64,000 bases of DNA, taken from positions 682,001-746,000 of the forward strand of contig JAYXKI010000010.1 of NCBI GenBank assembly GCA_037892935.1, written 5' to 3'. The position numbers and the translations under genes are program-made. Below the pieces are notes generated by a model. That model had not been told where the DNA came from and searched no databases. It saw only the letters and a program-made list of their open reading frames with translations. This DNA is from Phlebopus portentosus (lineage: Eukaryota; Basidiomycota; Agaricomycetes; Boletales; Boletinellaceae). Shown here piece by piece: positions 49,816-60,720 of this stretch; position 1 is the stretch's first letter, and each line of letters begins with the position of its first letter.

Positions 49816-51710
49816 CTATTTGCGGACGAGGAGAGATCGGCCGGTCATGTCTGCGGAAATACAGATTAGATTTGAGTTAGAGTAGGCAGAGTGAATACGT
49901 ACCTTCAGGTTTGTCAAAACCCATCAAATCAAGAATAGTCGGAGCGACATCGCAAAGGGCACCACCCTCCTCGTCAGTGGCTTCCTTATCCTCAAGGAAT
50001 CTGTATTTCTTCGGATCGCCGGTCATAATGAACGGGACCTTGTTCGTCGTGTGCGCGGTGTGCGGTTCACCCGTCTCCGGATTGATCATCTGTTCGGCAT
50101 TACCGTGATCCGCTGTGATGAGCAAGAGGTATCCTGCCTCCTCGCATGCTTTGTAGACAGTCCCGACAGCAGCATCCGTCGCCGTGATAGCCTTCACGGC
50201 TGCGTTGTAGACACCAGTGTGCCGACCATATCAGGCGGAGCGAAGTTGCACATGATGAACTCGTGCTCCTTCTTTTTCACGAGCTCTGCGACTTTATCCG
50301 CTACACTCTGAACGCTCATCTCGGGTTGCTTGTCGTATGTCGGTACCTTGGGAGACGGAATCATGTGGCGCTCCTCGTTCTCAAATTGCTTTTCGACACC
50401 ACCGTTGAAGAAGAACGTTACATGTGCGTATTTCTCCGTTTCAGCGACGTGAGCTTGCTTGATACCTTTCTTGGAGAGCCATTCAGCGAGCACGTCATGC
50501 ATGCCTTGCGGAGGGAAAGCGATTGGGAATGGAAACTCTATGTTGTATCGCGACATCGTAAAGATTCCCTGATTAACATGGTGAGATAGATTCGCAGTAT
50601 CAAAGAGTACTAGTGCGTACGAGATCCTTGGGTGTTTCAACCTCCGTGGGCTTCTCTTCAAAGCCGAATACAGTTACAATTTCTCGCATACGATCAGAGC
50701 GATAGTTGAAGAAGAATAGAGTATCTCCATCTGCGAAGGCTAATATAGCGCAAACCGATGAAGAGTGAAGAAATTAGCGTACCCTTGATACGGCCCTCTT
50801 CGCTGATGATGATTGGCTTTAAGAATTCATCGGTTTCTCCCTTTTTGTAGCGCTCCTCGATTGCTTTCACGGGATCATCAGCTTTCTCACCTTCTCCTCT
50901 CACCAAACCATCAACAGCAATCTTGATGCGTTCCCAACGCTTGTCGCGATCCATGGCATAGTATCGGCCCGTTACATCCGCAATTTCACCGTATTTTTCT
51001 TTTTCGACGAATCCTTTCAGCTGTTTCGCGTATCCAGCACCGGATTCTGGTGCAGTATCACGTCCATCGCCGAAGAAGTGAACGAAAGTCTTTGGTACTC
51101 CTTGTTCCTTAGCCGTCTCTAGTAGAGCGAATAGATGTCTAATATGTGAGTGTACACCACCATCGGATACCTGCGGTCGCGATTCATTAAGAAAATACAG
51201 ACGCCACACGGAGATTGAGTGAACTTACCAGGCCGAGGAGATGCAGGCGGCCGTTCCCCTCCTTGGCGCGCTTGCACGCCTCAAGAATTTTGTCCAACTT
51301 ATGGAACTGGCGTTTCTTGATGGACTGGTCGATGCGTACGATATCTTGCCACACGATGCGTCCAGCTCCGATGTTGAGATGCCTTTGCAATGATACGTTA
51401 GAATGCTTCCGTAAGTATCAATGATGCGCATATATACGCACCCGACTTCGGAGTTGCCCATGAGTCCTTCGTTCAGACCAACTGCGATACCGTGCGCAAA
51501 AAGAGTACGGACGCTATGGTCTTTTGAGATCGTGTCCATGTTCGTCGTGTCGCCAGCTGTAATTGCATCGCCTTTCATGTCCTTCTGAGGAGCGATTCCC
51601 CAGCCATCATGAACGCTACGCGTAATGGATATATATGCGATGAGTTATGGTAACAGAAAGTAGCTAAAATCTACGCACATCAAACACACTTTTTCCTTGA
51701 CTTGGACCAT
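49816..51710 (-). CDS. gpmI: 2,3-bisphosphoglycerate-independent phosphoglycerate mutase
   Basis: Seven exons (51710-51679, 51615-51442, 51382-51229, 51170-50783, 50730-50621, 50568-49903, 49850-49816); about 519 residues once one missing base is allowed. The enzyme interconverts 3- and 2-phosphoglycerate in glycolysis using two manganese ions. Visible marks are HDGWG at the first metal site, the catalytic serine in [45 protein letters not shown], and ADHGNAEQM at the metal site. Exon 6 is 666 nt, one short of the phase required. The break lies at about 50219-50222, where the family sequence [12 protein letters not shown] is split by a missing C (G on the plus strand). As read, the frame ends early. 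Confidence 0.92.
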
Positions 51711-51973
51711 CGTTGTATGAAGGGATGGATGAGGTATTGGGGTAGATCGGGGTAGTCCGTAAGTTCGAGATTTTACGGACGTCTTTTTTATATACATACT
51801 TGCTCAATATGGTACGTCGATCACTGGAGCCTAATCAGCGAACATGTCGGGCCGATCGTCGGCAAAGTCGTTCCGCCGTTACTCCCGTTCCAACAGTGTG
51901 ACTGCAACAAAGTCCGTACGGATTTATCTCGCTCACGATAAGCTTCCTTCTTTCTGACTATCGCTATCTGGCC

Positions 51974-54465
51974 ATGTACAGACTAATAGACGACAAAGAG
52001 GACAGGGCAAACACTCATCTTTTCCCCTCTTCTGTACTACTTGTTCAACGAGAACGCACTTCTCGGATGCGTATGGCTCTCGGCCGAGCTATTTGGTTGT
52101 GTATCACCCTCCTCGGAGCTCTCGTCGGCATTGACACTCTGCTGCGATTCTTCCATAAGTACACATGCGGAGGTAATATCGGTGGTATCTGGGATGCGCT
52201 CGACCGGACTGGCATTCTCGATTACACGGCTCCAGCTTCGACCTCGGAAGTCTGTCCGCAAGCCGACATACTTTTTCCAGTCAGGAACAAGGTTGTGTGG
52301 GATACTTTTGGCGCGCAGCTCGATACGAACGACTTTAAGAGCAAGGCTATTGACTGGCTGGGTGGTGCAGTCAGAGTACCGTATGTTGGAACCGAACAAT
52401 GTTCGATGCGTCTATTTATAGAATGTGATCCAGGACGGAATCCTATGACAAGATGGGTCCTGTTGGTGTTGACGAACGATGGGAGGCATTCGCACCCTTC
52501 CATGAATTTTTGGAGAAGTCGTATCCTCTCATGTGAGTATTAACTTTCTGCTCGACTACATTTCTGATTATGTTCACCAGCCATGCCAAGCTCAATCTGA
52601 CAAAGGGTAGCAATACAATTCATGTTAAGAAATGTTCGGAATTTTGTTAAACTTATGCTTCCAGTAAACACATACGGTCTCATTTACGAATGGACTGGTT
52701 CAGACCCGTCGCTTAAGCCCCTGCTCCTCACTGCTCACCAGGGTAGGATCCTCGCTTCTCTCCTATTCCTGGTCAATATCTGATAAACTTTAGATGTCGT
52801 ACCCGTCGATCCTCAGACAGTTGATGATTGGACTCACCCTCCCTATTCTGGCTTCTACGATGGTACTGACCTGATACTCCCAAAAATGATTGGTAGTGAC
52901 TTAATCTCGATTCAGGTGAAAGGATCTGGGGCCGCGGAAGCAACGATGACAAGAGTGGTCTCATCGGCGTCATGTAAGTTTTTTTTTTTCTTTTTGAAGC
53001 ATGATCTCATGTTCCGCAAGGTCCACTGTCGAAACGCTGTTGTCGGCGGACTTCCAGCCTACCCGCAAGATTGTGCTTGCCTTTGGGTTTGACGAAGAAA
53101 CTTCTGGACTCCATGTGAGTTCCTGGTTTCTTCTTCATTCGCAGGTTGGATTTGAATCAATCGAAACTCTTCCAGGGTGCATATCAAATCGGCAAGTACT
53201 TGGAGAAGACGTACGGACAAGATGCGTTTGCCATGATCGTTGACGAAGGCGGTCAGTCTTATTTGTTATAGGTTTTTCTAGTCGTCTTATCCGTTCTTTA
53301 GGAGGATATTCTGAACAGTACGGTGGTGTATTTGCGGTACCCGCTGTCGGAGAGAAGGGTTATTTCGATACTCGCGTAGAAGTCTTGACCCCTGGTGGTC
53401 ACTCTAGTATCCCGCCAGCTCATACAGTCTGTGTCTTCATCAGCATCGTGGGAGGCTTGTCACTGACTTGGAAACCCTTTCAGAGCATTGGAATTCTTTC
53501 TTCTCTTCTCGTTGCCTTCGAGTCGCATCCCATCAAGCCTACTATTGACCGCAGCACCCCCATATATGGCATGCTTCAATGCATGGCTGCACACGCACCC
53601 AGCATGGACCATAAGTTCCGCCACACAGTTTTGAAATCTGCCCGCTCGGACTTGGCTTTGCACGTCCTTGAAAAGCTAATAGAGAAAGATATCGCGCTTA
53701 AGAAGTTTCATCGGGACTACGCAAGCGATTGATCTTATCCAGGGAGGAGTAAAGACGAACGCGCTTCCTGAACAGGCCTGGGCTGTCGTTAACCATCGTA
53801 TCGCTACCCAGAGGTAAGATATGCGTTATTTTATTAAGGAGATTCTTTTACGACCGTCCGGCAGTTCTGTTGCTACCCTCCAGGAACGCGATGCCAAAGT
53901 CATCGCAAAGCTGGCAGAGAAGTTCAACTTGACGTACAATGCCTTTGGCGAGACGCTTCACACTGGCTCAACCGGAACTCTCACTCTTTCAGACGCATGG
54001 GGAAATGCTCTTGAGCCAGCTCCTGTTACTTCGGTTGATGAAGCGCCTTACAAATTATTATCCGGAACCATCCGTGCAGCGTACGAAACTCGTCGCAACG
54101 TCGACAACGGGGAGGATATCAAGATTGCTCCTGGGATCATGACGGGTAACACGGGCAAGTAGCATCTTTATGTCAAAGGGAGAAGTGAGATTTATGAGCA
54201 ACGCGTTCTTCGCAGATACCCGATATTACTGGAACCTAACCAAGCATATTTTCCGCTACAACCATAACCACGGAATTTTCTCAGGCGGCAAGGTCCAGGG
54301 AGGGATTCACACCGTTAATGAAGGTAAACCCATTCCGTTCTATTGAGTCGTTGTCATTTCCGTGACTAATTTCGTTTTCCCAAGCTATTGTCGTCGATGA
54401 CTTCCTCGAGATGATTCGATTCTTCACGACTCTCATCCTGAATGCTGATGAATACGAGCTGTAGA
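51974..54465 (+). CDS. CPS1: M20 carboxypeptidase S-like vacuolar peptidase, with frame discrepancies
   Basis: Thirteen exons (51974-52380, 52434-52532, 52581-52606, 52665-52742, 52794-52862, 52916-52973, 53021-53114, 53176-53251, 53302-53426, 53484-53813, 53865-54154, 54216-54323, 54385-54465). An N-terminal membrane anchor (IWLCITLLGALVGIDTLL) precedes the M20 fold. Zinc ligands and catalytic residues are visible in LLLTAHQDVVPV, WGRGSNDDKSGL, FGFDEETSG and IVDEGG. Carboxypeptidase S releases C-terminal residues from peptides in the vacuole. An extra base at about 53701-53704 (before SFIGTTQAIDLIQGG) and an extra T at about 54420-54422 (before the FFTTLILNADE end) break the frame. The intron after 54154 uses a GCAAGT donor. 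The start may lie further upstream (ATG at 51844). Confidence 0.85.
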
Positions 54466-55808
54466 TATATAGCTGATTAAGCCAGCTCCAGTGCTCGCTG
54501 AGGCTCTTGTAAGAACGTAGTTGAAAGGATTCATCTTCTCGTTCGATGTTCAATGTTTTATTTTTATTTTTTTTTTTTTTTTTGTATTCTTGCAATTTCC
54601 ACGTAGCACTATCGCAACCTTGAATGAAAACAAGTTTTCAAGATTCTCATACATATATATATTGTGGTTTTACAGCAGAGTCACTTACAGAACCGTTCAC
54701 TTTAGAATACCAGTTGCCATGCCTAGTTCAATATAAGTTTACTTGTCAATGCATGTACATGTACGATGCGCCCAGCGCACTCTGTGAATCCCAATGACGA
54801 TTCCAAAGTTGACAATGTACAGAGATCGACCATGAGACGAATGGAACAATGAAACAGAAGAAGGTGGAAAACGTAGGAATGGAGGGAAAGATTGGAAGTA
54901 TTCGCATTGGTGTCATCAGCGATGACTTTCTTCCATGTAATGACTGATATACACTTCATAAATCTCAGTCCACAACGATAAATCATCGATTTTCTAAGGA
55001 GAATAGAAAAGATAGAGCAGCATTCTCAGACAAAGAAGGTAAATAAAGCTCACCGTACACGGTTAGAGGCGGAGACCGTAATTACATTCTCATGCCCACG
55101 GCCATGTTCATGAACTTACTGTGTCTGCGCGTGTCCGCGCCTGCGGATGATCAATATCATGAGGATGATCGCAGGCAGGAAGCTATAAGTCTCATCATAC
55201 CATTGGATCTCAGGTTTCACAATTGTTGCACTTTGAGAGGGGGGAGGGGGCGGTTCCTTTAAGAACACACGGATTCGGTCCGCGGCTTGAGGTAGCAAGC
55301 AAGTATTCAGACGATTTCTTTTGCAGAATGTTTCGCTCCTCATGAAAATTAGGCGTTCCCCCCCTCGTTCATAAACTCCTAGGGAATATTCAAGTCGCTT
55401 TCACAAGGTGAATCAAATCAACTCGATACTGTAAGGTCCTTGTCTCACTAATTCCATACAGTACATAAGGGGAAGGCTATAATAGGTGCACCTCGAACAA
55501 AAGGCACATTCTGGACAAATAGCAATACCAGCCATCACAAGACATCGACCCGGCCCATAAATCGGACTGTGGAAATAAAGGCCTTTGTGAGACATGAAGG
55601 GGATAGAAGGGGGATATTTGTGAGATGTGTCCACTTAGAAGAGCCATTTATGAGGAAGACGTCTCCTGAACCATGATCATAGACGATATCTCGCCAATTT
55701 TCTAAATAAAATAAAATGGATAAATCTATCGTCTGGTATGATCCAGGGAGAACGTAGCTCACCGAACGCGATTGGAAGCATGAACGGTCGAACCATTGAA
55801 CGCGTCGT
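54466..55808. other. Intergenic, no gene supported
   Basis: Contains the carboxypeptidase 3' end and AT-rich DNA. A minus-strand frame at 55116-55343 has one hydrophobic stretch (YSFLPAIILMILIIRRR) and another at 55535-55762 is polar; neither shows family motifs or a convincing gene structure. Confidence 0.35.
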
Positions 55809-56075
55809 TTAGCGAACTAGTGAAGGAACCCCACTAACATCGTTTCCAAAGTTCGCTCCGTCTCCCTTGCTGCCATTTCCACTGATCGCATCGCCACTTA
55901 TAGAGATTCCGCCATTGCCAGCACGGAAGGTGGCGCCATTGTTTGTGATGTTGCCTTCGTCACCGTCGACATTCACATTGCCTCCATTTGCATTGCCCGT
56001 GCTCCCGCTCGATACACTGGCATCCTTTTCATTGCCGTCGGGATCCGTGATGCTCGATTTCAGGTCCATAGCAGA
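55809..56075 (-). pseudogene. In-frame extension of secreted repeat protein A beyond a TGA
   Basis: Immediately after the TGA that ends gene A (56078-56076), the same frame stays open for 88 codons to the next stop. It is rich in Gly, Asn, Ser and Asp (SGSTGNANGGNVNVDGDEGN; GGISISGDAISGNGSKGDG). This composition resembles the Asn/Gly-rich parts of gene C. It looks like the original C-terminal half, separated by one nonsense codon or read by stop-codon readthrough. Confidence 0.5.
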
Positions 56076-56484
56076 TCAACTATCATTCAGTCCTGGCGTG
56101 AATCAAGCGTCGATAATTGCAGGTGTTCCGAGCAAATTATCGATAAGGTGACATACCAATCGAAGCCAATAGATCGCCGACGGTACCACTGATGTACGCA
56201 ATACTGCCATCACTAGGCGTAGAAGTATCCAACGCATTTGTAGCCTCTGCTGAGGCAGAAGGAGTCACTCGTGGATCTACATCTTGATGAACATCTCCTT
56301 TGTCAATTTCGTTTCTGTCTCGCCTCGCCTTGCAATAATAGTCAGAGAGTTAAAAACCACGTAGAGAGAAAAGAGGAGCAATTCTAACCTTTATGCAGAG
56401 ATCGGCATTTGTGCACGGCGCAGAGAGCACAGAAGCAACAACAGTAGACAAAATGATAAATGTTGAAACGGAAGAGAATAGCAT
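56076..56484 (-). CDS. Secreted repeat-family protein A (short)
   Basis: Three exons (56484-56389, 56328-56157, 56092-56076) give 94 residues. The first 21 form a signal peptide (SVSTFIILSTVVASVLSAP), then a cysteine pair CTNADLC. Exon 2 ends with GTVGDLLASIG, the same core seen in genes B and C, and joins exon 3 by a phase-1 intron inside a glycine codon, exactly as in gene B. Exon 3 codes only GLNDS before TGA; GL-D-S is how every module in gene B begins. So the gene seems truncated one residue group into its next module. The function is unknown; it is presumably extracellular or in the cell wall. Confidence 0.6.
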
Positions 56485-56576
56485 GATAATGGCTCGGAGC
56501 AAAAGCGTTCCTGACCGTTCAAGAAAGAAATATAGTATCGAAGATAATGATTTAGAAATAGCAGAGCCGCCCAGCG

Positions 56577-56587
56577 GAAGTCAACCT
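56577..56587 (-). promoter_or_regulatory. CCGC(N3)GCGG palindrome upstream of gene A
   Basis: On the coding strand CCGCTGGGCGG, 93 bp before the gene A start codon. It is the variant form of the identical sites before genes B and C. CGG half-sites in inverted orientation are typical of fungal Zn2Cys6 regulators; a stem-loop in the leader is the alternative. Confidence 0.55.
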
Positions 56588-57734
56588 TGACCACGGGCCA
56601 ACAGTTGAAGGAAAATGAAGTAAATGTGATAGCCCGCTGACTGCTTGAGTGCAAGCGACCTACCCATTATATACGCAACCCGGTATATACAACCCGGCAG
56701 TCCAGGACAAGCAAGAATCATAGGCGAGCCATAGATCCGTCGTGTGGAGAGTAGATGGTCGTGTACGAAGTGGTCTTCGTCTTTGCAATTTACCAAGCTT
56801 CTCTGCTGGAGAAGAATGTCCTAGACAATTCATAGCTGTAGTGCAGTGAAATTCCTCTTCCTCATGGACGGCCGATACCAAGAATGCAAGCGTAGCGTCC
56901 AAGGGGTGCTTTTACCAAGTTCACCTACCTACATGATGATGATGACGGTTGCTGATCAGTTACAGAAGATCGTCCCTCGGGATCCGCGGATATCCCAGAT
57001 TGGGACGAGTTGCTTATTTTAGACGCGACGGATTTGCCCGGAAGCTGCTTTACTGTATTCTGACATAGCCCATGATGAAGAACATCTGGATAGTTGCGAA
57101 GTTGGCTTGTTCATCATTCATCGCTTTGAAACTGGTGACATGGTAAGTCGCCTCCTCGATTCGACTTCTGAGGATCAAGACTACCTGCATCTGTGAACGG
57201 GGGGAACAATGCACTGCGCTCGTATGATGCAATGATAGTTTCTATGGTTAGAGGAAGTGTCTTGATAGGCATTCCGTCCATGCACCATGAGTACCTCTGG
57301 ATACGGACGGGAATGATTCAAGGCTATGACTCAGTGAGGACGACTTGGTGACAGCGCACAGGAAGCTACGACAAGTTGCTAGGACGCTCGTTTCGCACAC
57401 CATTCAGGCAAGCCTTCAAAAGCTCGAAATGTTCATCGTAAGATACACAAAGCTTGCTTCATTACCGCTCCGCAGCATCTACGCAAAGCACAGGAATATT
57501 TCTCAATAAGGATAAGATAGGTATCAACATGAAATAATGATGTACGAAATTCAAGGCGAAGCGGACCTGTAAGAATCCAGCAAAGTGATCAGAGTTTTAT
57601 TAAGGCAAAAAATGGGTATCGGCGAGGCATGAGACTGGTATCCATTATGCGTGATGATGCATTAATCCAGATCAATAACCAGACTCCGGCCAAACAAAAT
57701 GCCGTGGTCACCAGTTTACCTGCGAGCAGACTGG
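56588..57734. other. Spacer between genes A and B
   Basis: No supported gene. Short minus-strand frames (56660-56902, 57050-57232) lack signal peptides, modules or repeats. It may include the gene A promoter and gene B 3' region. Confidence 0.4.
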
Positions 57735-59216
57735 TCAAGCTGAAGCTCCAGATGCGAGCCCCTGAAGACCATCAAGGAGATCTATTATGGACGAGCTCCC
57801 ATCCAAGCCTATTATTCCTTGAATCAGATCTCAGAACCATCCAGCTAATGCTGAATCTCACCAAGCGAACCAAGCAAGTCGCCGATCGTGCTTGAGCCCG
57901 TAGATACGAGACTTTGGATATTACCGAGAGCATTCGTCAAAGACGTATCTCTCTTCAAACCTAAAAGATGACGGCATGAGCTTCTAGTGGAGATAATCGA
58001 ACACTATAACTTACCGATTAAATCCAATAAATTACCGATCAAACTCGATGAGGAGCCACCGGAAAGAAGTCCTTGAAGACTACCAACGGCGTCGGTCAAA
58101 GAAGTTGCATCACTCAGGCCTAGATTACCGAACATGAACTGATATGTCATTGATAGAAAAAAGTCCTAAAATTTACCAAGTTGTCCCAGTAAATCACCGA
58201 TTGATCCAGTCGAGCCAGTTACACCAGATAGCAAACTCAGTATGCCGCTGATGGCCTCCGTAGCAGTAGATTCATCACTCAGTCCTGAAAGACGTGATCA
58301 GGAAAACCGAATATTCAAATATTAATGGAAAAGACGAACCCGCTGAGCCCAACAAATCACTTATCGTGTTGGATCCAGCCTCACCGGACAGGAGACCTTG
58401 GAGACCGCTTACAATATCCGTCAAGGAGGATGCGTCGAGGCCTGGAAGTTGTCCATTGCGAGCTCAATGTATGGCTTGACGAGTATAATGGAATTTACAC
58501 TTACCAAGGGAGCCGAGCTGGTCAGTTAAACTAGATAAGGTAGAATTCCCACTGGAAACGAGACCCTCGAGGGTGCTCAAAGCGTCAGTCAGGGTGGAAG
58601 TATCGCTTAAACCTTTTTCGGTTGATTCAGTGGGTGATCTCAATGGGATTTATGGGTTCATGCTTACCAACCGAGCCCAATAGGTCTCCGACTGTTCCGG
58701 TCACGCCGGAGAGTTCACTTGTGAGAAAACTCTCTGCTGTACTAATTACTTCGGGCAGGGATGACCCATCGGTCAAACCTAGAAAGTACATGATGAGCCT
58801 GCATCGCGGCCGCATCAAGGAAATCATACAAGGACTAACCAAGGGAACCGAGTAGGTCACCAATTGAATTTGTTCCAGCACCGCCAGACAAGAGTCCCTG
58901 AATGCCGCTGAGGAGCTCGGGGACAGAGGATGAATCTAGACCTAGACAGCACCACAGTTGATACTTCGTAGCCATCAGTGCATCATTAATGATACCCACC
59001 AAGTGATCCAAGGAGGTCCCCAAGTGACGTGGTAGAGACTGTGGTCTTGGTATTAGCATCGTACCATCATTGATGAGATAGAATCATACCTGTGGTGTTG
59101 GCATCAGTGACCGACGTCGAGGTAGGAGATGGTGAAGCAGTTTGTGGAAACGGAGCAGCTAGAGCTGACTCAGCGAGTACAAATGCAGCAGAGACGAAGA
59201 CCAATGAAGGTCGCAT
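57735..59216 (-). CDS. Secreted repeat-family protein B (one module per exon)
   Basis: Ten exons (59216-59090, 59038-59000, 58941-58840, 58778-58668, 58612-58505, 58441-58340, 58284-58177, 58119-58015, 57960-57862, 57808-57735) give 324 residues. A signal peptide (SLVFVSAAFVLAESALAAP) leads into Ser/Thr-rich sequence. Exons 3-9 each encode a 33-37-residue module: it begins GL-D, has a core like SSLTDIVSGLQGLLSG and ends like GSNTISDLLGS. All nine introns are phase 1 and, between modules, split a glycine codon, so modules can be duplicated or dropped without frame change. Exon 2 is a short end-module and exon 10 a truncated one ending LQGLASGASA. The modules are amphipathic, without cysteine, and match no family I know. 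Homologous modules occur in genes A, C and D. Confidence 0.75.
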
Positions 59217-59286
59217 AGTGGCGGCCGTTTAGAGATCTAGAGGGGATAGACTGAAGAAAAGGATTGTGGAATACAAAGAATGTGAG

Positions 59287-59297
59287 CCGCACAGCGG
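59287..59297 (-). promoter_or_regulatory. CCGCTGTGCGG palindrome upstream of gene B
   Basis: Located 71 bp before the start codon and identical to the site before gene C. A TATAAA-like box on the same strand lies at 59371-59376, 155 bp before the start, so the palindrome sits between core promoter and ATG, possibly in the leader. Confidence 0.6.
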
Positions 59298-59376
59298 AAA
59301 GAGTGACGTTGACTGTTGGTTAGGAGTATCAATATGGAGGCAAAAGATTTGAGTTCGCTTTCTTCGGGACTTTATA

Positions 59377-60720
59377 GAAAACTTGAGAGGAAGCACACGC
59401 TGATCATGGCTATGATAAAAGAAAAGACCCGAAGCTCCACAGCTAGTCGACGCGGTTTCCAGGTATGTGGAGAGATCATACCGGCTAGCTTCCATTTTTT
59501 CTTGGATGATCGGTACAAGCTCGGTTTTCGACTCGCATATCATATGATTCCATCATGGAGACACAAAGGATGAGACACGTGGCAACAAAACAACGCGGGA
59601 ACCCGACATATACATATAGCTTAGAAATCAATTCGGACGCAATAACTGACTTCTCTTCTCCGCGTTCGTTGTATTGCAATTTGCTCATGCTCTCGCGTGA
59701 TTACTACAGTGAGAAAATGTGGCCAAAAGCTCGAAAAACCCCTGAAAGCCCAGAAGCTCTCGAAGCTCTTAATAATCTAATCTAATGGAAGGCTACGTCC
59801 AGTCCTCTAGACAATATATTAATCAAGGCGGGGAAGATCGATGCGATAGCACATCATTGACTATTCAAAGCCGCAGAAAAATCCTAGTTGGCGGAGAGTA
59901 AAAACAGATCGACTGCGCGGTGGCAGGATCTTGGAAAACAACAAACAAATGCGAGTAAACCTGATAGAAGATTTAAAACAGAGCCGTAGGCGCTCTTACA
60001 CCACTCTCGACATACAGAATAAGCGGAGGTGATCAGAAGAGATGTTTGGTAGATAGGTAAATGCAACAGGCGCCGTACTTCGCAAGTGAGGAGTGATCTT
60101 GGATCCTTGCGAACGACAAAGAGACACTATTTATAGTAAATCACTTTCAGTGTTCAAGCTTGTTCGCTAGTACAGCATATAAGTTCTTTTTCAGAGAATG
60201 CACCTGTTGAAACAGAGTAACGATTCGTCAAATATCTCACTTGAGAAATTGTACAGACATCCGTCTAATTTCTAGAGAACCTTCTTGTGATCCCTGCCTG
60301 CACTCTGATCATGTGTAGCTCATATAACGTCGCTAAAACACTAACGTGCATTTAATGACTGCAAATTCGGACCACCCAGATATACGACTCTTTTCAGAGT
60401 CTTTCGTGTCTTCTGCTTTACGTACACATCGCACCCAGAGCTCGGAAATAATTTATTCCGCCGCAGCAGAGTACTACGTATCTATGCAACAGCGTCAGGT
60501 AGAGCGAAGGAGGGGGATGAATGAACTATATATGGCAAGCTAGCGTCCGAAGTCGGAGAAGTCCTTAAGAGGAAGGGGAAGCTTGACACGCGAAAACACA
60601 CTTAAGAGATCTCGAGAAGGCTGGTTCGAGACGGAACGGGAAGAGGGAGAGGAGAAAGTGTAAATGGGCAGGCGAAGGATATCTGAATGCGTCCAGCGGA
60701 AACAGAGTTAGACGAGCCAT
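59377..60720. other. Spacer between genes B and C
   Basis: Contains the distal upstream region of gene B and the 3' region of gene C. No supported gene; frames such as 59229-59543 on the minus strand run through the gene B leader and have no conserved content. Confidence 0.4.
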
